Shown here in pieces: positions 35,203 through 43,584 of a DNA stretch of 64,000 bases (position 1 is the first letter of the stretch; each line of letters begins with the position of its first letter). Position numbers and translations under genes: made by a program. The stretch comes from Actinomycetaceae bacterium (GTDB lineage Bacteria; Actinomycetota; Actinomycetes; Actinomycetales; Actinomycetaceae): positions 1-64,000 of the forward strand of contig JAUNVQ010000015.1 of the NCBI GenBank assembly GCA_030540715.1, given 5' to 3'. The notes under the pieces were generated by a model. That model made no database searches. It was not told the origin of the DNA and was given only the letters and a program-made list of their open reading frames with translations.

Positions 35203-35988
35203 TTAGTGATGTGAACTGTCGATAATACGGCCGTGTTCGTCACGGGGTAATCGTACGCCAAATTTTGGTTTTTCATCGGCACGTGAACCAAACTCGGTGG
35301 GTTGATCACCGTGTGGGGCAGAAGTATTTTCCTGTTTTGCTGAGTCTGTAACGCCTGAGGTGTCAGTTGCATTGGGCACCGTGTCGTTTTGCGAAGTATG
35401 AGTATGTACTTGTTCAACATTCCTGTCTGCAAGATATGTTGCCGTAGATAAAGCATGTGCTGGCGGTGCGGGATGAAGCTGACCTTTTTTCGTAAGGATT
35501 TGGCGTGCCAATACAGCATTTTCAGTGACGCACAGTTTAAAGGTTGTTGGAACTACCTGTCGCACGGTGCGAAGGCGCCATCCAGATGGGCTCGCAGAGC
35601 GATTGACGATATAGAACCCTCCTGCTCGTGAAAGGCCAGTAAGCAACACAAGAAGAATAAGAAGGGCGAAGAAGCCAAGCTGCGAACTTGGCGACTGTAA
35701 GAGTTGCGCAAAGGAGGACGGCATCAAAAAGGATAAAAATACTGTGCCAAAAAGTAAGGTGAAAGTCGCTGAGACTACCCCATTAAAAAACATTTTTCCC
35801 GGTGTGAGCTTACCGCGAATACTATCAACGGTAACAAGGTCATGACCGACAATTTTGATTGATTGAGGAGGGAAATCTGCGGCATAAAGGGTCGATGAAG
35901 CGGCAAGTGCCTTTTCGAAAGTGTCATAGTGGCTGACACATTCCCCCGTTTCACGAGGCTCCATTAATCCATACGTTAAACGACCCAT
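35203..35988 (-). CDS. General-stress-type membrane protein
   Basis: A 261-residue protein. Residues about 17-55 (VSHYDTFEKALAASSTLYAADFP) resemble the YflT/GSP17M-type general stress domain. Two transmembrane helices follow (about 68-92 and 103-125), the first starting MFFNGVVSATFTLLFG. The C-terminal 110 residues are hydrophilic and disordered, ending LPRDEHGRIIDSSHH. The layout matches the mycobacterial Rv1234-like protein (from memory). It is first in the set typA, PRC/CBS and DUF1003. The start has no strong ribosome site; an ATG eight codons later is possible. Confidence 0.75.
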   Translation of the reverse strand: MGRLTYGLMEPRETGECVSHYDTFEKALAASSTLYAADFPPQSIKIVGHDLVTVDSIRGKLTPGKMFFNGVVSATFTLLFGTVFLSFLMPSSFAQLLQSPSSQLGFFALLILLVLLTGLSRAGGFYIVNRSASPSGWRLRTVRQVVPTTFKLCVTENAVLARQILTKKGQLHPAPPAHALSTATYLADRNVEQVHTHTSQNDTVPNATDTSGVTDSAKQENTSAPHGDQPTEFGSRADEKPKFGVRLPRDEHGRIIDSSHH

Positions 35989-36330
35989 ATCCTCAGTATG
36001 TCACCAAGGAAGGCTAAGCATGAAAATCTGATGATGATTTGAGACGTGTTTCACCAGTAAACAAACGGTTTTCAGTTGGATGCATGTTGTCAATTATTTC
36101 GAGTGCTGGTGGTAGGGACTGTGTTGACCTTGCGGGTGTGGAAACGGAGATAGTGCAATTCTTGTGTCTTGCGGTGCCATTTTAGAGGACGAATGGGGTA
36201 AGTATAAAGAATAGGAAAGAGTGATTGTGTTTAATTGCGTGATGAACTGAAGCCGTGTCAGAGAAAACTTTGCAGCAACCACGTCACAAAATGTGACTGT
36301 TGTGTCATACTTTTTCTGCATTTTTACCTT
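35989..36330. other. Intergenic region with a short palindrome
   Basis: 342 bases without a gene. GTCACA-AAA-TGTGAC (36283-36297) is a perfect 15-bp palindrome just past the stop of the SH3-like gene. It could be a regulator site or a small terminator hairpin. Its half-site order is the reverse of a CRP box. The region is A/T-rich to its left. Confidence 0.4.
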
Positions 36331-36588
36331 TTAGAAATGTGGAGGAGGAGGAACCTTTTTTCCAGTCACCATCTTTTCGGCTGGAATATGAATAATTCCC
36401 TTGCGTGTCTGAATACACACATGACCTGGATGAACTTCGGTGAGTTCCCCAACGGCATCATAGAGGCCATCGGATTCACGACGGCGAACGACAACTCGTT
36501 CACCGACTTTCCAAGCCATCCACGGCAGTGGTGGGGGAGGTGACATTTCATGACGATGTGTATCATCGGTGTGGCGAAGTGAGTTCAT
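36331..36588 (-). CDS. Stand-alone SH3-like domain related to the N-terminus of an actinobacterial GNAT protein
   Basis: An 85-residue protein. After about 24 variable residues it has WKVGERVVVRRRESDG, then AVGELTEVHPG, and ends GKKVPPPPHF. This looks like the SH3-like N-terminal domain found in front of a GNAT acetyltransferase beside the ferredoxin/dapC genes of many actinobacteria (recalled, not checked). No acetyltransferase domain follows: a stop codon comes straight after VPPPPHF. A -10-like TATAGT lies eight bases before the ATG, so translation may be leaderless. It is divergent from the ferredoxin gene. Confidence 0.65.
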   Translation of the reverse strand: MNSLRHTDDTHRHEMSPPPPLPWMAWKVGERVVVRRRESDGLYDAVGELTEVHPGHVCIQTRKGIIHIPAEKMVTGKKVPPPPHF

Positions 36589-36683
36589 AATACTAGACTA
36601 TATATGACGTATCAGAACTGACGATGACATGAACGTACTTTCGATTCAAAGTGCATAGTTTTTTTTAGAGGAGACTACAGTAA

Positions 36684-37010
36684 ATGACCTATGTAATCGC
36701 AGAACCCTGCGTTGATGTCAAAGACCGTGCATGTGTTGACGAATGTCCGGTTGATTGCATTTACGAAGGAAAAAGAACACTATACATCCACCCGGATGAA
36801 TGTGTTGATTGTGGTGCATGTGAACCTGTATGTCCTGTTGAGGCCATATTTTTTGAAGATGATCTGCCAGAAGAATGGTCAGATTACTATCGTGCAAATG
36901 AGGAATTTTTTGAAACTCTGGGCTCGCCAGGGGGAGCCATGGGAGTTGGTCCTCAAGACTACGATGACGAAATGATTGCCAATCTCCCTGCCGATATTAA
37001 CGAAGAATAA
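36684..37010 (+). CDS. fdxA: Seven-iron ferredoxin (3Fe-4S/4Fe-4S)
   Basis: A 108-residue cytosolic electron carrier. Cysteines at 9, 17, 21, 25, 40, 43, 46 and 50 form the seven-iron pattern, with the 4Fe-4S motif [15 protein letters not shown]. The acidic C-terminal tail (about 57-108, [12 protein letters not shown]) is typical of actinobacterial FdxA/FdxC. The ATG follows AGAGGAG by ten bases. dapC follows after 103 bases, an arrangement conserved in many actinobacteria. Confidence 0.95.
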   Translation: MTYVIAEPCVDVKDRACVDECPVDCIYEGKRTLYIHPDECVDCGACEPVCPVEAIFFEDDLPEEWSDYYRANEEFFETLGSPGGAMGVGPQDYDDEMIANLPADINEE

Positions 37011-37113
37011 GAAGTGGCAACTTGTTATTGTGGAACCGCTTCAACTGTTCTACGGTCTTCGCGATAGGATGAGATAACAACCTGTAGTATCTTCGTTGAA
37101 AAAGGATGATGAC

Positions 37114-38262
37114 ATGGTGCGAGCATTACCCCGCAGTTTAGATCTTCCCGTCTTTCCTTGGGATACCTTAGCTGATGCCAAACGGCAGTGTCGTGAACAT
37201 CCTCAAGGAATGATTGACCTATCGGTAGGCTCCCCAGTAGATGAGGTGGCACAGTGTGCGCGGCAAGGATTGGAAGCAGCGTGGAATTCCCATTCCTACC
37301 CGACAGTGGCTGGCACGGACGAGGTTCGCCACGCAATAGCTACATGGTGTCGCGAAGAACGCGGCGCAACAGTAGTGCCAGAGGAGTGTTTTCCAACGAT
37401 TGGCTCCAAAGAACTCGTAGCAAATCTGGGGTGGCAACTTGGACTACAACCAGGTGACACCGTTGTCTATCCTGATATTGCCTATCCGACGTACCATATT
37501 TGTGCCGTAGTAGCCGGGGCCCGTCCCTATGCCGTACCAATGGATAATCTTGACATGTGGCCTGAAGAAGCCCAAATAGTATGGCTTAATTCGCCCTCTA
37601 ACCCCACTGGGCATGTACTCGATGTAGATACACTTCAAACGATGATAGCGTGGGCACGTCAACGCGGAGCTATTATTGTGTCTGATGAATGCTATGCGCC
37701 GCTGGCTTGGGAGGAACCGTGGGCATCACAGGGTGTTCCCTGCCTTATATCTGATGAGGTGTGCCACGGTGATATGAGGAACCTGCTCATGGTTTATTCA
37801 GCATCAAAACAGTCAAATGTGGCGGGTTATCGTGCATCATTCATGGTGGGAGATCGTGAACTTATTAATGCAGTGATAGGTGTGCGCAGGCATTGTGGCT
37901 TTATGGCACCAGCTCCCACTCAAGCTGCTTTACATAAGATCTTGCAGGATAAGACTCATGTAAGTGCTCAAAAAGAAATCTATCAATACAGGCGTGAGCT
38001 ACTGTTGTCAGCATTGCGCAACGCTGGGCTAGAGCTCGATTCACACTGTGTTGCTGGATTGTATTTATGGATGCGAGCAAGTACTAAAGGAGTGGACGGT
38101 CGTGATATTGTTGCACGTTTAGCCACTCTTGGCATACTGGTAGCTCCCGGCGAGTTTTACGGCAAAGTATCCAAGGATTATGTGCGTATTGCTTTGACAG
38201 CAAGTAATGAAAAAATTGAGCAGGCAGTTGAGCGGTTGGAAAAAAACCGTATCAATTTTTGA
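37114..38262 (+). CDS. dapC: N-succinyldiaminopimelate aminotransferase
   Basis: A 382-residue fold-type I PLP aminotransferase that makes N-succinyl-LL-diaminopimelate from the 6-oxo precursor. It shows SYPTVAGTDEVRHAIATW, WLNSPSNPTGHVLD, SDECYAPLAWE and the PLP lysine in VYSASKQSNVAGYRASF. The C-terminal Arg in DYVRIALTAS binds the substrate carboxylate. The ATG at 37114 has AAGGA seven bases upstream; a TTG six codons before it lacks one. With dapD and dapE it supports the succinylase pathway. Confidence 0.92.
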   Translation: MVRALPRSLDLPVFPWDTLADAKRQCREHPQGMIDLSVGSPVDEVAQCARQGLEAAWNSHSYPTVAGTDEVRHAIATWCREERGATVVPEECFPTIGSKELVANLGWQLGLQPGDTVVYPDIAYPTYHICAVVAGARPYAVPMDNLDMWPEEAQIVWLNSPSNPTGHVLDVDTLQTMIAWARQRGAIIVSDECYAPLAWEEPWASQGVPCLISDEVCHGDMRNLLMVYSASKQSNVAGYRASFMVGDRELINAVIGVRRHCGFMAPAPTQAALHKILQDKTHVSAQKEIYQYRRELLLSALRNAGLELDSHCVAGLYLWMRASTKGVDGRDIVARLATLGILVAPGEFYGKVSKDYVRIALTASNEKIEQAVERLEKNRINF

Positions 38263-38299
38263 TTTTCATAATGCAATAACATGTTTTTTGCGTTATGTT

Positions 38300-38315
38300 T
38301 AGGTCTATAGGCCTA
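38300..38315. promoter_or_regulatory. Near-palindrome upstream of gltA
   Basis: TAGGTCTATAGGCCTA (38300-38315) equals its reverse complement except at two positions. It lies 50 bases before the gltA start codon, and its centre TATAGG could serve as a -10. It may be an operator; no regulator assigned. Confidence 0.35.
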
Positions 38316-38364
38316 ATGATTGTGTCTTATGAAATCAAACCCGAATATGTCAAAGGGAGAACTC

Positions 38365-39687
38365 ATGGCAGAGAATATTAATGAAAAACCAAATGGTCAA
38401 CTTCGTGTAGGCGACAACTCGCTTGAACTTCCACGTGTTCCAGCATCGTGTGGTGAAGACGGTGTACACATCGGTGCAATGCGTACGGCAACAGGCGTAG
38501 TTGCCCTGGATCCGGGTTTTAACTCAACGGCTTCATGTAATTCAAAGATTACCTTTATTGACGGTGATAAAGGCATTTTGCGTTACCGTGGTTACCCTAT
38601 TGAACAGCTTGCCGAACGCTCATCCTTCCTGGAAGTATGTTACCTTCTGATTCATGGAGAACTTCCTACAGCAAAAGAACTCAAAGCCTTTAGTGAAAGA
38701 ATCCACGAAAATCGTCTTCTTCATGAAGACTTCAAATCATTCTTTACAGCATTCCCGGCACATGGACACCCCATGTCGGTACTTCAAGGTGGCATCGTTG
38801 GTATGTCAACCTACTATGAATATTCAACAAAGAATGTTCTTGACCCGCAGCAGCAAGAAGAACAAGCAATTTTGTTACTGGCTAAAGTGCCCACAATGAT
38901 TGCCTATACCGCAAAGCGAGCGGCAGGCCTTCCTCTGCTTTATCCTGATGCATCGCGTAGCTATACAGAAGACTTCCTGCGCATGACCTTTGGATTGCCG
39001 TATCAGTCATACGATATTGACCCCGAGATTGTTCATGCTTTGGATATGCTGTTTATTCTTCATGCTGACCATGAACAAAACTGTTCAACCTCAACCGTAC
39101 GTATGGTGGGCTCAGCACAGGCCAACATGTATGCTTCTGTGGCTTCTGGCGTTGGCGCGCTTTCAGGTCCGTTGCACGGTGGTGCTAACGAGGCTGTGTT
39201 GGACATGCTCAACATGATGCGCGATACGGGCATGACTGTCAAAGAGTTTGTTAACAAGGTGAAGAACAAGGAAGATGGCGTTAAGCTCATGGGATTTGGT
39301 CACCGCGTCTACAAGAACTATGACCCGCGTGCTGCCATTGTTCGCGATACGGCTCATACCGTTTTGAAGCGACTGGGTGCTTCCGAAGTCAGCGAAATGT
39401 TGGATATGGCTATGGAGCTTGAAGAAGTAGCCTTGAAGGATGAATACTTTGTTAAGCGTCGCCTGTATCCAAACGTTGACTTCTATACCGGCCTGATCTA
39501 CACGGCGATGGGCTTTAAGACAAAAATGTTTACACCATTGTTTGCGCTTGGTCGTTTACCAGGATGGATTGCACAATATATCGAGATGCTCAATGATCCG
39601 GCAACAAAGATTGGCCGTCCGCGCCAGGTCTATGATGGTGAAGTATTGCGTGACTATATCCCCGTTCGTGAACGTGGTAAGAACTAA
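38365..39687 (+). CDS. gltA: Citrate synthase
   Basis: The 440-residue type II citrate synthase condenses oxaloacetate and acetyl-CoA. It shows YRGYPIEQLAE, the catalytic His in LHADHEQNCSTSTVR, LSGPLHGGANEAV with the second catalytic His, MGFGHRVYKNYDPRA, and the catalytic Asp in YPNVDFYTG. The ATG at 38365 is preceded by AAAGGGAG with five bases between; frames extending 15 codons upstream have no such site. No other TCA-cycle gene is nearby. The gene stands alone, with a 739-base non-coding stretch behind it. Confidence 0.95.
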   Translation: MAENINEKPNGQLRVGDNSLELPRVPASCGEDGVHIGAMRTATGVVALDPGFNSTASCNSKITFIDGDKGILRYRGYPIEQLAERSSFLEVCYLLIHGELPTAKELKAFSERIHENRLLHEDFKSFFTAFPAHGHPMSVLQGGIVGMSTYYEYSTKNVLDPQQQEEQAILLLAKVPTMIAYTAKRAAGLPLLYPDASRSYTEDFLRMTFGLPYQSYDIDPEIVHALDMLFILHADHEQNCSTSTVRMVGSAQANMYASVASGVGALSGPLHGGANEAVLDMLNMMRDTGMTVKEFVNKVKNKEDGVKLMGFGHRVYKNYDPRAAIVRDTAHTVLKRLGASEVSEMLDMAMELEEVALKDEYFVKRRLYPNVDFYTGLIYTAMGFKTKMFTPLFALGRLPGWIAQYIEMLNDPATKIGRPRQVYDGEVLRDYIPVRERGKN

Positions 39688-39740
39688 AGTGAAGCCGCGC
39701 TGCAGTCGTTGACTATAGTGGCGCTACTGATCGACGTTTT

Positions 39741-39911
39741 CTACGGCATATGCTTCGAGGGCGTGGACGTATCTGGTGTAGCGTCACAAGAAACTTCAAT
39801 GCCTTTGAGGCCGACAGTCGAAGGTGAGCCGTAGCCAGACTTATTAGAGGATTGCGCTGGGGATCCTTTGAGCTGTGATGCGTTTCCTTGGTTGTGGGGA
39901 AGATACCGCAC
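39741..39911 (-). CDS. Doubtful 56-residue frame, Ser/Thr/Pro-rich
   Basis: A GTG-started frame (VRYLPHNQGNASQL at the start, ending TPSKHMP). Its composition looks like a secreted-protein tail rather than random sequence, but there is no ribosome site and the frame is closed just upstream. It could be a remnant of a larger gene. Not recognised. Confidence 0.15.
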   Translation of the reverse strand: MRYLPHNQGNASQLKGSPAQSSNKSGYGSPSTVGLKGIEVSCDATPDTSTPSKHMP

Positions 39912-39926
39912 CAGGAAAACGCATCA
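39876..39926. other. Large imperfect hairpin
   Basis: TGATGCGTTTCCTTGGT (39876-39892) faces ACCAGGAAAACGCATCA (39910-39926). The outer ten pairs are perfect, then a small mismatch and more pairs around a 17-base loop. Possibly part of a non-coding RNA or a 3'-end structure. Confidence 0.5.
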
Positions 39927-40202
39927 TAGCGTGATAGCGATTACTTTATGGTGCCGCCTTGTCGGCCTAGAAACTGGATAGTAAGTAGTTGTCTTCGTCA
40001 GTAACGATGCCGTCATATCGGCAAAGCAAAAACTGTATGCACCTTGGTAGGCAAAGAAGCCTCCATGGAAGTACTTTATCCTATGCGCATACAGATTATC
40101 GCAATTTGTCGTAGCCGCGTTGACATGTTGGGTGTAGCGATTGTCGATACTTTCACTTTCGGTGGCACTTCAAGGCACAACACCGCATTGCAACCATTGG
40201 TC

Positions 40203-40237
40203 TTTCTGTCTCCTCTTAGTAAGCGAGGAGACAGAAA
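40203..40237. terminator. Probable bidirectional terminator
   Basis: TTTCTGTCTCCTC (40203-40215) pairs perfectly with GAGGAGACAGAAA (40225-40237), with a nine-base loop. Short T-runs flank both sides. It lies 190 bases past the dapD stop on the minus strand and 515 bases past gltA on the plus strand. Confidence 0.6.
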
Positions 40238-40426
40238 TGTTTCACGAGTGCGTGGAATCTGGCTGATGGTAACGTAATTTAGCCTGGTTGTAGTATTGAG
40301 AATACCGCTTTTGGGTGGGCCTGGGTTGTTCACTTCAGAATCGTAGTATCTGTGCACAATCAAGGACTTGTCACCTACTTTTTGTTCTGGCAGGCAACCC
40401 ATCATCTCGATAGATAGGGGGGGAAA

Positions 40427-41389
40427 CTAGTTTTTGTGAAGTGCTTCATTTAGCTGGATGCCGTCACCATGATGTGCCAGTACCTCAACGCGACCATTCA
40501 ATGAGTTTCTACGGAAAAGTGCGTGTGATATGCCAGCGAGCTCACGGGCAGACACAATACGCTCATTATCAGGATCATTAGAAGATCTGGCACTGCGGAA
40601 GGTAACTTTTGTGCCGGCTGTAAGGTAAAGCCCAGCCTCCACCACGCAGTCATCGCCAAGAGGAATGCCCAAGCCAGAGTTCGCCCCCAAAAGGCAGCGT
40701 TCACCAAGGGCAACGCGTTGAGAACCGCCGCCTGAAAGTGTGCCCATTGTTGAGGCTCCACCCCCAATATCGCTGCCGTTACCTACAATAACTCCCTGAG
40801 AGATTCGGCCTTCGACCATGGACGTACCTAAAGTGCCAGCATTGAAATTCACAAACCCTTCATGCATGACCGTTGTGCCTTCAGCTAGGTAGGCTCCAAG
40901 ACGGACTCGCGCACCATCACCGATGCGAACGCCTTGGGGAACCACATAGTCAAGCATTGCGGGGAATTTATCAACCGATTTCACTGTTACTGGCATTTTT
41001 CCTGCTGCGCGCACCGCTGCTCGTAAACGGTTGATGTCGTCAACAGAGCAGGGCCCATAGTTTGTCCACACAATGTTGGGTAAGAACCCAAAAATACCGT
41101 CAAGATTGATCGAGTTCGGTGGCATTAGTCGATGTGAAAGTACGTGAAGACGCAAATAGGCATCTTCAGTAGACGACGGCGGCTTATGAAGATCGGTAAG
41201 TATTAACTCAACGCTAAAGGTGACTTTACGTAGTTCATCATAGCCTGTACAGTTGGCAAGCTGTTCGCGCTGCAATGAAAGAGCGTCATCATTAATGGAA
41301 CCTAAAAGTGGTTGTGGAAACCATGTGTCTAGTGTGGTGTTATTCGACTGTGTTACGAGGCCCAGGCCCCATGCTTGTTTTTCACTCAT
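40427..41389 (-). CDS. dapD: 2,3,4,5-tetrahydropyridine-2,6-dicarboxylate N-succinyltransferase
   Basis: DapD succinylates tetrahydrodipicolinate in lysine/peptidoglycan precursor synthesis. The 320-residue protein is of the actinobacterial type. An N-terminal domain of about 140 residues (LPNIVWTNYGPC) is followed by the left-handed beta-helix with hexapeptide repeats such as GVRIGDGARVRLGAYL, VEGRISQGVIVGNGSDIGGG and GERCLLGANSGLGIPLG. The ATG at 41389 stands seven bases behind the -10 TACACT with no Shine-Dalgarno, so a leaderless message is likely. It works with dapC and dapE. Confidence 0.95.
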   Translation of the reverse strand: MSEKQAWGLGLVTQSNNTTLDTWFPQPLLGSINDDALSLQREQLANCTGYDELRKVTFSVELILTDLHKPPSSTEDAYLRLHVLSHRLMPPNSINLDGIFGFLPNIVWTNYGPCSVDDINRLRAAVRAAGKMPVTVKSVDKFPAMLDYVVPQGVRIGDGARVRLGAYLAEGTTVMHEGFVNFNAGTLGTSMVEGRISQGVIVGNGSDIGGGASTMGTLSGGGSQRVALGERCLLGANSGLGIPLGDDCVVEAGLYLTAGTKVTFRSARSSNDPDNERIVSARELAGISHALFRRNSLNGRVEVLAHHGDGIQLNEALHKN

Positions 41390-41402
41390 GACTACCAGTG
41401 TA
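41390..41402 (-). promoter_or_regulatory. dapD -10 element, leaderless type
   Basis: On the minus strand TACACT (41402-41397), GGTAGTC, then ATG 41389. It shares CTACACTGGTA with the maf promoter 300 bases away on the opposite strand. No clear -35. Confidence 0.55.
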
Positions 41403-41695
41403 GCGAATTGCCGTCACCGAGTTTTCAAGTGCCCAGTGCTGCTTTATATATCTCTATTTTCATGATGTCTTGTGCCTAGTGGTGTGCTAGGTAGGCAGAT
41501 GTATTGTGCAGTGTGAAAAAATGATCAAAATGTGAAAATGGCGGATAACTAATGGGTTGAGGGATGTTAGCAGGTGATGGATGGAGAATATGATGCGTAC
41601 CAGGATGGTGTACTCGAAATATGAAGCAAAGTGGCGGGTTAACAGAAAAAGAGCGATAGTATGTCCACAGTGAGACGTAGGCCACGAATAATTGC
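41403..41695. other. Divergent intergenic region dapD/maf
   Basis: 293 bases between two outward-facing -10 elements. A/T-rich near 41440-41470 and purine-rich near 41515-41660. I see no gene and no clear operator. Confidence 0.4.
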
Positions 41696-41708
41696 TACAC
41701 TGGTACAC
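41696..41708 (+). promoter_or_regulatory. maf -10 element that decides the start codon
   Basis: TACACT (41696-41701), GGTACAC, then GTG 41709. The spacing of seven bases is identical to dapD. It argues for the GTG rather than the ATG 48 bases upstream, because that ATG would lie before the transcription start. Confidence 0.55.
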
Positions 41709-42392
41709 GTGCCCATTCAGGTTATTCTTGCATCACAGTCACCCTCGCGACGCGAAACATTAGAACGTGCAGGCATTGAGCCACGCGTCCATATAGCCGA
41801 TGTTGATGAAGCCGCAATATTAGCTAGCGTTCAGCATCGGTGTCTGGAAGAAAAAGTGTGCGCCTTGGCCACAGCGAAGGCCCGGCGCTGTTTCGACGAA
41901 CTGTATAGCAAATGCCGTCCACAAGGAACAGTCATCATCATTGGATGTGACTCGATGTTCTTATTTGAGGGCGAACTATGCGGCAAACCCCACGATCCGG
42001 TAACGGCCTGCGCAAGGATTGCGGCCATGGCAGGCAAAAAAGGTGTATTGATGACGGGGCATCACGTCATTGTTTGCGAAGGTAATCAAGAAATACGACA
42101 GAAAACAGCGGCAAGTCAAGCTGATGTATATGTAAGCAAAATGACTTCTGAAGAAATTCAGGCATATGTAGACTCGGGGGAACCCCTTGAAGTTGCGGGA
42201 TCTTTTACCCTGGAAGGACTAGGCGGCGCGTTTATTGACCGAGTTGATGGCGACTACCATGGAGTAATTGGTCTGTCTCTGCCACTGCTGCGCACAATGT
42301 TGAAAGAGCTTGATGTTTTTTGGCCAGACTTATGGACTGATGAGGCCAAACAACTGGGAGGGGGCGCTCAGCGTGAATACCACAGTAAATAA
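41709..42392 (+). CDS. maf: Maf-family nucleotide pyrophosphatase
   Basis: A 227-residue Maf/YhdE-type house-cleaning pyrophosphatase, hydrolysing non-canonical or normal NTPs and linked to septum control. With the GTG start the protein opens directly with the family motif (QVILASQSPSRRETLERAG). IIGCDSMFLFEG, GKPHDP and EVAGSFTLEGLGG also match; family homologues usually have DG or DT where GCDSM stands here. The upstream ATG at 41661 would add 16 basic residues absent from the family. The adenylate cyclase gene overlaps its end by 20 bases. Confidence 0.88.
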   Translation: MPIQVILASQSPSRRETLERAGIEPRVHIADVDEAAILASVQHRCLEEKVCALATAKARRCFDELYSKCRPQGTVIIIGCDSMFLFEGELCGKPHDPVTACARIAAMAGKKGVLMTGHHVIVCEGNQEIRQKTAASQADVYVSKMTSEEIQAYVDSGEPLEVAGSFTLEGLGGAFIDRVDGDYHGVIGLSLPLLRTMLKELDVFWPDLWTDEAKQLGGGAQREYHSK

Positions 42393-43584
42393 CGATAATG
42401 GCCACAGCGAGCTGAGTATAACGAATGAGGTGTCGGCTGTTAAAGATAGCCGAACGGATACGCCAGATATACAAGAGAACACAAGTCAGCCTCACGCGAC
42501 CGATGAAGCTCCTGAGGCAGTTGAGGCGGCCTCCTTTTTGTTACAAGCTGAACACTCGGTTGATGCCACCAGATGGACACTTATTGGGGGAGCTCCAACA
42601 TTGAACTGTAAAGAGTTGGCTAAAGCTGCCCAATGTTCAGTATCCGATGTTTTTTCCTTTTGGCAATCAATGAGTTTTACCCATCCTGATGTTAACCAAC
42701 CTCTGTTTACCAATGTGGATGTCAAGGCCCTTGAACAATGGGTAACTCTTGTTGATGACGAAGAAGAAATTGCCCAGTCAACCGCAAAATCGTTGATTCG
42801 TGCGCAAAGCCATTTGATGGATAGGCTGGCGCTATGGCAAACTGAAGCACTTGTTCAAGACTATGTGGAGCGTTTGGGATTAGATGATACATCGGCGCGA
42901 CTGGTCTTACTTGATCGAATGGAAGATTATATAGATATTTTGCAAAATCAAGTCGTCTACGCTTGGCGCAGACGCATGTGTGAACTATTGAATCAAATGA
43001 ACGAGGAAGTAGGCGACCGAGGTCTTGAAAAAGATGACCCGGATGCTTATCCTCTTGACCGTTCAATGGGATTTGTTGACATGGTGTCATATACGCGTAG
43101 CTCAGCTGCAATGGGCTCGCATGAGTTAGCGTGTCTGGTTGAACGTTTTGAATCAACATGTCGTGACGTGATTATTGAACGTGGTGGTCGAGTTGTTAAG
43201 ACGATAGGCGATGCTGTTTTATTTGTATCACAAGATTTAGGGCAGGCCGCTGACATTGCGTGTGGGCTGGTAGAAGAATGTTCCGCCGATCAACAATTAC
43301 TTCCTGTTCGAGCTTCACTGGTTCATGGCAATGTTGTGTCACGTTCAGGTGATATTTTTGGCCCTCCAGTCAATCTGGCAGCACGCCTTGCCGACATTGC
43401 TCCCACAGGAACGGTTTTTGTTGACGAAGCTACTGCAAAAGATATTGAAAAATTGCCCTTAACCCACCTGGAGTTTTCTGTAACTGAAGCAGCGCAGACC
43501 AATCTTCAAGGTGTAGGCCATGTAGTGGCCTACCGACTGTCCAGATCCCAGCCCAAAGATAGCCTTGTTATGGTTAATCGATGA
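42373..43584 (+). CDS. Class III adenylate cyclase (Rv1264-like layout)
   Basis: A 403-residue cytosolic cyclase. Residues about 50-210 form a regulatory domain similar in layout to the autoinhibitory, pH-sensing domain of Rv1264 (ELAKAAQCSVSDVFSFWQSM, LFTNVDVKALEQW). The catalytic domain (about 230-400) keeps all canonical residues: metal-binding Asp236 (GFVDMVSYT) and Asp280, substrate Lys276 (VVKTIGDA), Asp327, and Asn334/Arg338 (PPVNLAARL). So it should make cAMP from ATP. The GTG at 42373 has GGAGGGGG upstream and overlaps the end of maf, indicating coupling. The first 50 residues are disordered. Confidence 0.88.
   Translation: MNTTVNNDNGHSELSITNEVSAVKDSRTDTPDIQENTSQPHATDEAPEAVEAASFLLQAEHSVDATRWTLIGGAPTLNCKELAKAAQCSVSDVFSFWQSMSFTHPDVNQPLFTNVDVKALEQWVTLVDDEEEIAQSTAKSLIRAQSHLMDRLALWQTEALVQDYVERLGLDDTSARLVLLDRMEDYIDILQNQVVYAWRRRMCELLNQMNEEVGDRGLEKDDPDAYPLDRSMGFVDMVSYTRSSAAMGSHELACLVERFESTCRDVIIERGGRVVKTIGDAVLFVSQDLGQAADIACGLVEECSADQQLLPVRASLVHGNVVSRSGDIFGPPVNLAARLADIAPTGTVFVDEATAKDIEKLPLTHLEFSVTEAAQTNLQGVGHVVAYRLSRSQPKDSLVMVNR

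Larger units (their letters stand above)
39688..40426. other. Long non-coding stretch with two large hairpins
   Basis: This is the longest gene-free stretch in the window (739 bases), lying between the convergent gltA and dapD. It holds a 17-bp imperfect stem at 39876-39892/39910-39926 and a perfect 13-bp stem at 40203-40215/40225-40237, listed separately. Open frames here are short and lack ribosome sites; one is listed as doubtful. It could be a decayed gene or house a non-coding RNA. I recognise no Rfam-type core. Confidence 0.5.

Noticed and set aside
36283-36297. Palindrome GTCACA-AAA-TGTGAC considered as a CRP/GlxR site
   Set aside because: The half-sites are in the reverse order (TCACA first, then TGTGA) with the wrong spacing, and it lies at a gene's 3' end.
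40076-40405. Minus-strand 109-codon frame downstream of dapD
   Set aside because: No recognisable motif, no ribosome site, and it is crossed by the perfect 13-bp terminator-like stem.
36684-41389. Possibility that fdxA, dapC, gltA and dapD form one horizontally acquired block
   Set aside because: Base composition and codon use look like the surroundings, and the gene order is usual for actinobacteria.
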